Source of the DNA: Strigamia acuminata | Taxonomy: Eukaryota > Arthropoda > Chilopoda > Geophilomorpha > Linotaeniidae | Assembly: GCA_949358305.1 (NCBI GenBank) | Contig: OX442316.1 | Span: 15,686,001-15,750,000 of the forward strand | DNA: 64,000 nt | Reading direction: 5' to 3' | In this document: positions 1 to 9,426 of the stretch, one piece after another | Numbering within the stretch: position 1 is the first letter of the stretch | How the letters are laid out: each line of letters begins with the position of its first letter | Notes under the pieces: generated by a model | The model's database searches: none | Told to the model about the DNA's origin: nothing | Seen by the model: only the letters and a program-made list of their open reading frames with translations | Made by a program: the position numbers and the translations under genes

Positions 1-815
1 GTTACAGAGAACTCAAAACCACCAAAAAAAAAAATCCCAAATCCAAAATTAAATTAAATACTTTGCAACAGCTTTTAGTTCATAACATCAATTCACTACA
101 TATTCAACACACTAAAACTCATTTCCCACCCCCAAACCCCCCCACAAAAAAAATTATAATTTTTTCCCATTATACAACGAGAAAAAGAAATAATAAAGAA
201 AAGAAAAGAAAGAGAAACTTGTTACTCACAAGATTCCATTTTCACAGAACTCGGCTGCGACCTGGAAAGAAAAGAGAAAAAAAAAGGAAGATTACTCAGA
301 GATCGAAACAAGATAGACCATGATTCGTGTTTGATAATGGATCTAGACAGCAATGAGCGGCACCAGGACGCGCCGAGAGAGTAGGCGCCGCGTTGCGTTC
401 ATTCCCTAAGTCCTTTGCCTTTTCTGTTAATAGCAACAACGACTTGCTCATTTTTCTCGCTTCTCGCCAACCCCCGTTCTGGCTAAACATTTTCGTATTT
501 ATCACTCTGTAGAAACGCTTTTTATTATGTTACGAGTTTCTTTTCACGTTGACTGTAAATCAATACGTAGGTTTGAAGGGGAACTCTTTTTAAAGCGCTT
601 TCTGCAAATGCTCTCACGGCTCAATTGCAATACCGAAAAGGTGGAGTGGATTGTACTTTCAGTATTTTTCGACCAATAGGAATTGGCGTATTAATTGCTG
701 TTGTTGCATCATCTTATCTCGGTTCTAATGTCTTATGTGGGTAAATCAGTTTGGAACAAGTTTTATGTTAAATCATCTATTTACAGCCTTGGGGTTGTGT
801 AACAATGACACACTA
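1..815. other. AT-rich non-coding flank
   Basis: No convincing gene. The first 300 bases are A-rich on the plus strand with long C and A runs. The block from about 240 to 480 is richer in G+C and could be an exon or promoter fragment of a host gene. A possible minus-strand micro-exon at 230-261 is listed separately. Nothing recognisable is seen from 500 to 815. Confidence 0.5.
230..261 (-). other. Candidate 32-nt host micro-exon
   Basis: On the minus strand a long pyrimidine tract (262-290) ends in CAG, giving a strong 3' splice-site pattern. After 32 nt comes GTGAGT (229 back to 224), a consensus 5' splice site. The enclosed segment contains an ATG near its 3' end. Such motif pairs also arise by chance in pyrimidine-rich DNA, and no protein similarity supports it. 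Confidence 0.2.
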
Positions 816-1560
816 CAGTAGAACCTCGGTTATACGAACTTTCGATTATCCGATCAGCAGTATTCGATTTTTTTTACTGATTTTTAATCAATTTTTAATA
901 TTTTTTATGATTTTGAATGTTTTTGGCAATTTTTATCCATTTTTGGTCCATTTTAATAATGCTTTTCAACAATAATTTAATGACTTTTATTTTCATATGC
1001 AATACAGTAATGGGTTTCATTAAATCAGCGATTATTGTGATTAGTTGATTATTGCATAATCATAATCACTCAATTATTGAGGGCCCAACAAAAATCTAAT
1101 TATGTGATTATTGCTCCGATGGGCGGAATTGTTTAAATTGTAACCTAGGTAAATACGTTGCAATTATTTAAAAAAAGTTCCTACAAATAATAATTGCAAC
1201 TACCTAACTCGTTTCATGTGTTCAGTGCCATGTTGGTTTCAGTTGAGACAGCAATTATAATCGGCCCAAGTCAGCAGAAAGTCATGGTTTGGGGTGATTA
1301 CTTGATTAGTTGCTTAGTTGCTTATTTGATGAAATGAGTATTCTCGGGATTGGTTGAATCCAGTCATATGGCACATCAAGTAATCGACTAATCAAAGTAA
1401 ACAAAGTAATCAACTAATCAAAGTATAATCAAAGTAATCAACTAATCGCTCATTTAATGAAACCCCTTAGTACGTGTATTAACCTAATGTTCGATTATCC
1501 CCTGTTTCCCATTTGTTCGGATAATCCCTTTTTAGGGGACATCGGGAATGGATTAGAATC
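816..1560. repeat. Pogo/Tigger-like element end, split by a MITE
   Basis: A left terminus CAGTAGAACCTCGG at 816, preceded by TA, resembles pogo/Tigger terminal repeats (CAGTNGAACCTC class), followed by AT-rich filler. A TA-flanked MITE (1010-1467) interrupts it. To the right, 1490-1545 repeats the theme of gttcgattatcc / gttcggataatcc, but a clean right terminus is not visible. It is a degraded remnant. Confidence 0.35.
1010..1467. mobile_element. TA-flanked MITE (GGGTTTCATTAAAT family), copy 1
   Basis: Terminal inverted repeats begin atgggtttcattaaat and end atttaatgaaacccct; the element is flanked by TA on both sides (1008-1009 and 1468-1469), as expected for Tc1/mariner-type insertion. 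A second, inverted copy lies at 31858-32324 and shares the interior. It has no coding capacity. The internal part is rich in taatca/tgatta words, which extend the terminal repeats. Confidence 0.65.
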
Positions 1561-1597
1561 AGCAATTGGGCCAATCCAATTGTTCTAGCTTCTAGGG

Positions 1598-1640
1598 CAG
1601 GGGTAGGGAACATCCGGCCCACAGGCAGTTTAAGGTCTGC
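1598..1640. repeat. hAT-like terminus fragment
   Basis: The sequence CAGGGGTAGGGAACATCC resembles ends of hAT-type non-autonomous elements. No matching inverted end was found downstream, so this is likely a truncated copy. Confidence 0.3.
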
Positions 1641-1727
1641 GTGACTTGTGGGACTAGTTGACTATTAGCCGATTAAAATTGCAAGAAGATTTTAAAATAA
1701 GTCTTGACACAGCCGGCCCTAAGGCAA

Positions 1728-1858
1728 TAGACCGTTGGAAAATTATGACATACTGCAGTTTGGCTACGCAATAAGAAATCTACAAATTAACAATGTTATG
1801 ATATTCATTGTTACAATCACATAGTTATATCACCTAACCTCATTTTTCCAAAGGTCTA
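1728..1858. mobile_element. Small MITE with TAGACCNTTGGAAAA ends
   Basis: The element starts tagaccgttggaaaattatg and ends in an inverted match catttttccaaaggtcta. A second short copy lies at about 33230-33298, giving two copies of one family in the window. It is non-coding. Confidence 0.45.
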
Positions 1859-2965
1859 TTGAACCAATTAGATTTAATCGGGAGCCTGCACTATCATGGG
1901 CCCTACAACAGAGGTCTAATATTTTGCTAGAAGAGGGCCCTTTGTGGTATGTGGTACTCCGTATTTTTTTTGCTTCCAGCAAACAATGATGAGATAAAAA
2001 GGCCATTTGCGGTTATGGCAAGTCCAGGAGGCCACACCAAAGTGATCCAAATTGGGCCCCACAATTGCTAAGGCTGACCCATAATTCATTTTACACTATT
2101 TAAAAATGGATGCCAACAATGTAAACACTGCTTTATTCGTAGTTATGTGTGCTATTTTCATTCGTAATAAGCAGCCGAGAAAAAAAAGACGCCAGAAATG
2201 CCAGATTTTACAATAAAATCACACACTTAGAAAACTACATCTTGATACATTAGTGCAGCAGTTGGGTGTGCAAATGCTTGAATTTTAATTTACCATAAAT
2301 ATTTTAAGGGTTCACGTATGTTCTATTCAAGTCTGTTTACATTTTAAATAACCGAAAGGTAGAGACTGATATTAGTGCCAGATGGCTGGCACTTGTAGTC
2401 CATGGACCTCCAGGAGGCTCCCAAAGTTATAGAATAATTTTTCTCATATTGTTTGTTCAACTGAGTTATGTTGATGACAAAACTGCTGCCAGCTAGGTAC
2501 CAAAATCAGACCAATGCAGTAAAGGTACACCTCAAGGAATCCTGTATGCATATATGGATAAACTTGCCATGACCTTACAAAGTTTTTGCACTTCGAGGCA
2601 AACTCCATCGGCATTTTTAAGAATTGTTGACAAATACTGAACACAGACATCTTTCAGACACCTATGGTAGCTCTTTAGGTTTTTGCGCTACGTCAACTTT
2701 GATGTACAAAGTGCACAAACTGTTTTCAAAAAGTCCATATCTAGCAATAATAATGAGATTGGTATGGAATCTTGACACTAGAGGTCGCAAGAGTTAATGC
2801 GACCTCGTGATGTGTATTTTTTTATATTTTATATGACCTTGTTTCAAATTCAGTTCAATCAGAACCAACCGTGGATTAAATCACAACAGATCGTTTACTT
2901 TGAATACCATTTATTTCTTCCACAACGAGGTTTACGTACAGTATATACTGTTCTTTGGTAACAGT
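1859..2965. other. Non-coding spacer
   Basis: AT-rich unique-looking DNA; only short random frames are present. I see no splice-flanked exon or repeat. Confidence 0.5.
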
Positions 2966-2968
2966 TAA

Positions 2969-3768
2969 GCTAGGTTTACAATTGTGTTCCCACTAGACGC
3001 AAAGCAAGAAAACTGACCCAACGCAAGCTGCTTGCGTCCAAAAATTCTTGACGTTGACGCCAATTCCTGCTTCAACTTCAAGTTGAAGTAATGCTGGGCG
3101 CACACATCCCGCGATTTTGCATCGCGTTGCGATTTCGCAAGTGAAATCGCCCTGTGACTCGCGCGCAATGCTACACACATGTACTAGTAGCTATTCCAGC
3201 TTTGCTATTTCAATGTTATGACATCATTCCTGATCCGAAAAACCTGCCCGACATTACGGTTGAAAATGTTGATGAAATGACGTCATTTCACACAGATCAC
3301 AGATTGGCTGCGACATGAATCGCAGGCGAAATAGTACTTGTCCCAAGTACTATTTTCAGAAGTAGATATCAAACCGGCGTGAAGGAAATGACGTCATCTG
3401 CGCATGCGCAATGGCAACGCGATTGTGCCGCGATGCGAAATCGCGGTATGTATGCGCCCAGCATAAGCGACACAACGCAACGAAAGGTCTTGCGGCCAAC
3501 CAATCACGATCGACTCCAACTCTCGTCAATTCACGTCTGGTTGGCGAGACTTTGCCACATGCAAACAGGCCGCCATTTTCACATTCTGGAACTAGTTCTA
3601 CAACTAGATCCAATTCCAGATTTTATTGAAACCATCTGACTAGCCAGACGCAACATCAATTGTTTCAGCTCTGTTCACACGTGCCCTAAAGTTTGAACAG
3701 ACTTTGCATTGCGTTTGACTAATTTTTCCTTGTGTTAAGTCTAGCGTGAACACAAGTGTAAACCTAGC
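2969..3768. mobile_element. TTAA-flanked MITE (GCTAGGTTNACA family), copy 1, with nested MITE
   Basis: Ends gctaggtttacaattgtg and cacaagtgtaaacctagc are inverted repeats extending about 35 bp. The left flank is TTAA (2965-2968); the right flank is TGAA, one change from TTAA. A related copy lies at 46381-47012. Subtracting the insertion at 3092-3463 gives an ancestral length of about 425 bp, close to the 413 bp of the other copy without its own insertion. Confidence 0.6.
3092..3463. mobile_element. PIF/Harbinger-type MITE nested in another MITE
   Basis: The 372-bp insertion starts tgctgggcgcacacatc and ends with an inverted match gtatgcgcccagca; the inverted repeats run about 37 bp. It is flanked by the 3-bp duplication TAA (3089-3091 and 3464-3466), characteristic of PIF/Harbinger. 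The second copy of the host MITE has the uninterrupted site (46501-46503), so both boundaries are proved by an empty site in this window. Confidence 0.8.
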
Positions 3769-4382
3769 TGAAGGGAAAAAGTTCTTGCAGGTTTTAATAG
3801 CAATTGCATGCAGAATGAGTTGTTGCTTGGCATTTCAAAAGTTGTAATCTAAGTATACCTGTAAAAAAAATATTTCTCGTTAATTCGCTCGTTAGCCGCC
3901 AACCTGCCCAAAAGCTTAAACGCAATTTGCGCCATAATCTACGCTGTGGGAGAATCCCAAGTCATTACTTGGTAAAATACGAGCTTTACTTTTGCCTCTA
4001 TATAGCAAGCGATTTCTGCACTATCTCGGTGACTGTAAATTCAGTGGGTTTCGTTGTGACAGGTGGAAAAAATGCCAGACTAAATGAATCCCAGTTCGCA
4101 GCAAATGGTTGCCATTACGTGGCCGCCCCCTCGCTGCCATAATGTCAGTAAACACGCGTTATTTGTTTTTAAACACACAAGACTTACCACTAAAAGGCAA
4201 TTTGTACGCGTCAATATATCATTCCTCAATGACATTTTCTTTGCCGCTAATTCGAGAAACTTTCGATTAAACTCGTAGCGTTGAGCTAAAAAGCCGAACG
4301 ATCGCTTTTAATATACTGTGAAATTAAAAAGCAGCAACCACAGACAAAAAAATCAAAGTTAAAGTCGTTTCTTGCTCTAGAA

Positions 4383-4673
4383 CAGGGTTTCCCAAACGGT
4401 GAGGCGCGAACTGATTATTGGTGGGGCGCACCCATTATACATGCTTAAATAAAACAAGCTTATTTTGCAAACTTTTGTAAATTTTTAACCAAAAGTATAT
4501 AAAATTATATAAAAAATTATACAAAGTTTTATGCAAAATTATATAAAAATTTCTTTTTTTCTTTTTAGTAGTATATTTTTTAAAAATTTAATGCACTGGT
4601 AGATGAAGTGGGGCGCAGAAGATCGCCTTGCTTAAAAAGTGGGGTGCAATGCTAAAAAGTTTGGGAACCCCTG
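4383..4673. mobile_element. hAT-type MITE (CAGGGTTTCCCAAAC ends)
   Basis: The 291-bp element has ends cagggtttcccaaac and gtttgggaacccctg, flanked by a perfect 8-bp target duplication CTCTAGAA (4375-4382 and 4674-4681). Terminal CAGGG and 8-bp duplication are diagnostic of hAT. The interior is AT-rich with no transposase. Confidence 0.85.
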
Positions 4674-4864
4674 CTCTAGAAGAATGGGGGATATCATGCA
4701 TGACAGTTGGCTCAAAAAATCTTGACCTAACCCCAGTATTATTGCATAGTAAGTTTGTGGACAAAAGAATGGCTGGAGGGAGCTTTCTAATGTCCAACGA
4801 CAACGTTAAGGAAGTGGAGTTTGATGTCAGAAACATTATATTTTAATAGCATTACTACATTAGT

Positions 4865-5060
4865 ACAGTCGTGGACAAAAAAAAACTTCCCTTCAGTTTA
4901 GCTGTTTTAATTTGAAACAGAGGCGGTCTAAAAATCCCAAATTTTTTGTTACGTAATTTATAGACGGCCCCTAATGAATCAATAAAAAAAATGTAATGTA
5001 CAATTTGAACTGTATTTGATCCATGTTAACTGTTTGAGCAAAACGGGTTGTACAGTACAA
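4865..5060. repeat. Tc1/mariner-like terminus remnant
   Basis: TACAGTCGTGGACAAAA at 4865 resembles a Tc1/mariner-type terminal repeat with its TA target. The same end followed by cttcccttcagtttagctg occurs at 57302, so it is a dispersed family. The opposite end is not recognisable. Confidence 0.35.
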
Positions 5061-6640
5061 TTTGAATTTAGCATCAGGTTATCGGGTGCAAATCATCATT
5101 CATGAACATGTGCTGTAATGATATTGGCTCAAGATTCCGTGCACTGACTATAGTTCGATTCAACGCTGGCCTTGGTCCTAGTCAGAAGTCACATGACTAC
5201 CAACTTGTGTAGACACAGCAGCAAGGAAGAATAGGGACTTGACCTTCTGACGAAAAATCAAAGTCAAAGCTATGTGACAGACAAAGCTGTAATGAGAATG
5301 TAATGAGGGAATTAAGAAACAAAGAAAACTTATAACAAAGATGAACAATAACCTAAAAGGCCTAAAAAACCTAACAAGGACACCGCAGGAGTGTGTAATC
5401 CACAATTGTTTAAATTTTTTTTAAAATCAAATATTGTTATTGTCTAAACAAAATTCTTTACTGTGTGTTGTAACACTACTTTTTATTTTTTGAGTAAAAC
5501 GGCCAATTTTATCATTACACTTGGTGAACAGGCTGCTGGACATGTGACATGTTACATCATAACTACCCATAATTCGTAATTAAAACTAGAGAGTCCTAAA
5601 GTCAGCACACAACCTCAAATATTGTTCCTTTGATCTCATCCTTCAATCTGTGCAAACCTGAATTATGCTAAAATTACACATTCAACAAAACCATTAGGAC
5701 TGTGTATGGTTTTCAAGAAATCGCCCAATTAGCAACAAATTAGAGCAATGTAAGCACTATAAACAAGACCTAACCTAATGATATTAAAGCCTGATAATTG
5801 TTGCACCTGCATCCTCTCATGTTACAGCAATCTTTAGTCTTACTATTCTAACTAATCAATTAATTTAAACAAAAATGTCGGATTTTAGCCCTACTTTAAT
5901 GATGCATCTAAAGTTTACTTAATTAAAAATTTTAATATATCTCTAGTTAGTTATTACAATGACCTTGAGGAACATATCTGAGGTCAGCATTAGGTTGTCC
6001 CCCCCCCTCACCCAACTTTCTATTTACTTCTATCAGCTAATATCTGATATTTCCAATATATTGGTAAAGATAAAAACTTTGTTTTTATCAGTTCTGTATA
6101 ACCAATGTGATTTCATTATGTTGAAATGGGAAAATAATTATTTTATCCAGAATTCTAATTCTACCGTAGCACGGTTCAAAAATGTGCAAAGATAACATTA
6201 TGGAAATAACTGTAAGTCAAGAAATAGAATTCAATTTCCCACCACTCCTGCAAACTCAATTGGTTGACCTCACTTGAATACATCTACATCTACGGTCACA
6301 AAATCAATTGTTGTTATACTAAACTTCAAACAGCCTGCTGAAACCGGTCACAAATTAAAATGGTAATCCAACTCACCTTTAAGTCTTTAATTTTTTTTGT
6401 TCCATGGATGATAAAATGAAATTGCAGCAATGCAAAGTGTAATACATGCTAAAGTTGCATTCCATATGTATGTGTTTGTGTTTTGCAATAAAATTCACTT
6501 CTTCCAGCCTGTAGAAACTAAGGTTGCAAAATCAAGGCGCCATCTTGATTAACCATGTTTTAGCCACCAAGTGGCATGCACCATGAGTCATTCCTTTGTC
6601 ATATTCCACCTGCCTTCAACTTTTGCTGACAATGCTTTAC
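5061..6640. other. Non-coding spacer
   Basis: AT-rich DNA with a C8 run near 6001. A minus-strand AAG-GTGAGT splice-donor match near 6375 lacks a partner acceptor or coding frame. No gene was found. Confidence 0.45.
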
Positions 6641-6806
6641 CAGTGCTGGACTGGCCCGGCGGGCTACCGGGAATTTCCCGGTGGCCTGTGGCCTGGTGGC
6701 CCGGTGACGAGCCCACCGTGGACTGTCCCTGGCACACTGTAGCCTGTGCTTGTGGCCCTACCCATCTAGATTTCCCGGTACTAAATTTGTACCCAGTCCA
6801 GCCCTG
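6641..6806. mobile_element. hAT-type MITE, 166 bp
   Basis: Starts cagtgctggactgg and ends ccagtccagccctg in inverted orientation, flanked by the perfect 8-bp duplication TGCTTTAC (6633-6640 and 6807-6814). The interior is G+C-rich and itself partly self-complementary. It explains the local base-composition spike in AT-rich DNA. Confidence 0.85.
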
Positions 6807-6814
6807 TGCTTTAC

Positions 6815-7384
6815 CACCTCGAGTAAGTCGTCACACAGATGGTGGCTTACCGTCGACAGAGTGTACAGTGAGCGCAAAAACTAAGTTAACAAACACATCG
6901 TGTTGATTCTTATGGCTGTATCTCGGGAAAAAAAATAGGAAAATTTATGAAATTTTAACTGAAGTCTCGTACAACATCCTACTTTATTCACCTAAAATTT
7001 TATCAACATCTATCCATCAGTTTCTGAGAAAAAAATTCTTTTGTAAAGTGACATAAAAATTAGAGGCGAAAAGTAAGTTAACATACCCATTACCCACAAA
7101 CAATCAGCCATTCCCATTGTAAAATATGCGGCAAATATTAAAATTTATCCATAAACACATGTGTAGTCACTCATACACTGCATTAAAACATCCAAACCAC
7201 AAGCAATGCCATTGTGAAACACTGAGCAATTGCCTTGACTTTATGCTCAGAATCATTTTTCTGCTGAAATATCCATGTCAAAAGCAGTTTATCATCTGCA
7301 AATGGAAGCATAACAGTCCTCCAATACTTTTTTATAAATATATTGGTCCATGATACCCTTAATTTAATGTTTTGGACCGATATC
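6815..7384. other. Non-coding spacer with Tc1-like end
   Basis: A TACAGTGAGCGCAAAAACTA end at about 6864 and a similar inverted-looking motif near 7060 (gaggcgaaaagtaagttaac) suggest a decayed Tc1/mariner-type element. No gene. Confidence 0.3.
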
Positions 7385-7437
7385 CATACAGGAAACCATC
7401 CCCAAGCCATTTTACTATTGGGATGGTTTCCTGTATG
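7385..7437. repeat. Perfect 18-bp hairpin
   Basis: The arm catacaggaaaccatccc (7385-7402) and its exact reverse complement (7420-7437) are separated by a 17-nt loop. No target duplication or flanking repeat is seen. It could be a tiny fold-back element or a structured RNA. Confidence 0.75.
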
Positions 7438-7844
7438 AATAAAAAAAACAATACAATACATCTTTGCCTGTAGTCTTAAAACACACCAAAATACAAATAC
7501 TTTATTTAAAAAAAAAATTAACAATTGTGGATTACACTCTCCTGTGGTCTCCTTGTCAGCTTGAATTTCGGCTCGACTAAAGTAAGTAAAACTCTTGTTG
7601 TTAGTACAGCGATTTTCTTCTTCTTTGCTTTGTGTCAGTGAAGGTAAAGCAACATCTGCCTCTTTCTGTGATCCAATATCTCGAAGAGGATAACCTTAAT
7701 GCCTTAACCACCTTCACCTAAACGTCTTTAACTTCAGTATTGAATAGAAAGCACACAAGTTTGAACAATTGTAGTTCTCTTCTTTAAAAGAACTATATGC
7801 TTTCATCATTCAACTGCTTGAAAAATAAATCCCTCAGCACTTGG
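7438..7844. other. Non-coding spacer
   Basis: No gene or repeat recognised. Confidence 0.4.
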
Positions 7845-7908
7845 TTGGGTTTCAATCCAGATCCCTCGGGCTGAGAGGCAATCGCGCTAACTAATCAACA
7901 TCCAAGCA
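7845..7908 (-). repeat. tRNA-like SINE head / tRNA pseudogene
   Basis: Read on the minus strand, this segment has an A-box-like TTAGTTAGCGCGATTG (from about 7895 down to 7880), an anticodon-arm-like CCTC-loop-GAGG, and a B-box-like GGATTGAAACCC (7858-7847). The spacing fits a tRNA body. Mismatches and the missing acceptor stem argue for a tRNA-derived SINE rather than a functional tRNA. Confidence 0.45.
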
Positions 7909-8503
7909 AGACCAGCAGGATGTGAGAAAAGTGAAGTGAAGAACAAACAAATTGTGAACTTCTGCAGTTCCAGGAAAACAACATAAAGATAAGTGTGCTT
8001 GAAAGCTTTCCACTTACTTATTTACTCTTAATTTACTAAATGTATTACAAAATGCAGAGGTACAGTCATATTTTATGCAACCTTATCCCAATTCTTCAAC
8101 AACATACAATGGAATGTGTGTTATCTCATGCTCTTTGTACGCATGGATTTTGCCAAAACATGAACTGTCATATGTTAGGGAAACAAATCTAGACACTAAA
8201 TCTGTCTATTGCCACTTTGGGGGCTATGAACTATACTGGGAACTTCATTCAGGAATAATAGATGAGATTCAAATTACTAATTAACGATTTTTCCATTATA
8301 TGTACTCTGTCAATTACTGTGCTCCAAGATGGCTGCCAGTTAACCGCTTTAAAGCCAACTGGAAAAACTACAGAAAACCCTAATGGCAGATTTTCTTGCC
8401 GTGGGAACAGTCAGAGGCATGGGAACGGCTTGACAAGGACACCACTAAGCCATCCTTAATTTTTAATTTGATGATTAAAGAGTCGCAAAACAAATTTGTA
8501 AAG
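7909..8503. other. Non-coding spacer
   Basis: Nothing recognised before the minisatellite. Confidence 0.4.
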
Positions 8504-8730
8504 GCGTCAAAAATTAATCGGCCAAGAGCGTCTAAAGTTAATCGGCCAAGAGCGTCAGAAATGAATTTGCCAGGGGCATCAAAAATAAATTTGCCAAAGG
8601 CGTCAAAAATGGATTTGCCAGAGGCATCAAAAATAAATTTGCCAAAGGCATCAAAAATTAATCGGCCAAGGGCGTCAAAAATGAATTTTCCAAGGGCGTC
8701 AAAATTGAATTTGCCAGGGGCGTCAAAAAG
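8504..8730. repeat. 24-bp minisatellite
   Basis: About nine degenerate copies of a 24-bp unit around gcgtcaaaaattaatcggcc. Because 24 is a multiple of three, several frames stay open on both strands (an 8-residue peptide repeat such as ASKINLPK), which mimics a gene. More copies occur at about 8846-8907 and 9207-9273, so the array has been split by other sequence. Confidence 0.75.
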
Positions 8731-8845
8731 GTGTCGCGCTTCGAAATCCTTCCGCATGTCGAAACGCGACAGTCGCGCTTCGAAATAACGTAAGCATTTC
8801 AAAGCGCGACGTCGCGCCTGGCTATGTCGTGCCCAGTACAGCGGC
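8731..8845. mobile_element. Small inverted-repeat insertion in the minisatellite
   Basis: Between minisatellite units lies about 115 bp of unlike, CpG-rich sequence containing tgtcgcgcttcgaaat and an inverted match atttcaaagcgcgacg. Precise ends and target duplication were not resolved. Confidence 0.35.
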
Positions 8846-9319
8846 CCGTCAAAAATTAATTTGCCAAGGGCATCAAAAATTAATTGACCAAACGCGTTAA
8901 AAATTAATTTCTTAAAACTAGCAAGTTTTAGGCTAGAAGGGAGTGTGGAAATGAACAGAGAAGTCAACATTCGGGAAGCGCTTTTCTATTGAGATTGTAT
9001 GACGCTCGTCCAGATGTCCAGTTTGACCCATATTCTTGTTTTCACTTGTGTAAACCCCTAAAATGTTACAATAAATGCTTGTGTTACCTTGTTAACTACG
9101 TGTTTGTCAGTTCCTAAGAAATTCAGTTAGAAATTCACTAGTTAGTTCAGATTTAATCAGTTTTATATAATTTTCTGCTTCAAAGTAGTTTTGAAAATTC
9201 AGAGAATTTGCCAAGGGCGTCAAAAATTGATTTGCCAGGGGCATCAAAAATTAATGTGCCAAGGGCACGAAAAGCCTAGCTATGCTTCTGGGAACAGAAC
9301 CTAAATCAGACAAGGATGG

Positions 9320-9426
9320 AAAAACAACTGGGAATCCCGGCAAGTCATCCATCCAATACTGACCAGACCCAATGCTGCTTACCTGCTGCGTTCTAATGGA
9401 AACAGGTGATCACCATGTTGAGCCAT
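9320..9426 (-). repeat. 5S-rRNA-like pseudogene or SINE3-type fragment
   Basis: On the minus strand GGTAAGCAGCATTGGGTCTG followed by GTCAGTATTGGATGGATGAC matches the internal promoter portion of 5S rRNA (AAGCTAAGCAGGGTCGGGCC and TTAGTACTTGGATGGGAGAC). It is followed by GGGATTCCCAG and a T5 run, the Pol III terminator position. Several mismatches, and a poorly matching 5' third, show it is not a functional 5S gene. Confidence 0.5.

Noticed and set aside
6571-6906. A 111-codon frame with Trp/Pro-rich sequence
   Set aside because: Its G+C-rich part is the 166-bp hAT MITE with a perfect 8-bp duplication, so it is not a gene.
8380-8970. Long frames on both strands (196 and 130 codons) with repetitive peptides
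   Set aside because: They are produced by a 24-bp tandem repeat, whose period keeps frames open; the insertions and the presence of both strands' frames argue against a gene.
9360-9400. Minus-strand splice donor CAGCAG-GTAAGC
   Set aside because: The bases coincide with the AAGC-AGG portion of the 5S-rRNA-like sequence, so the match is explained by that.
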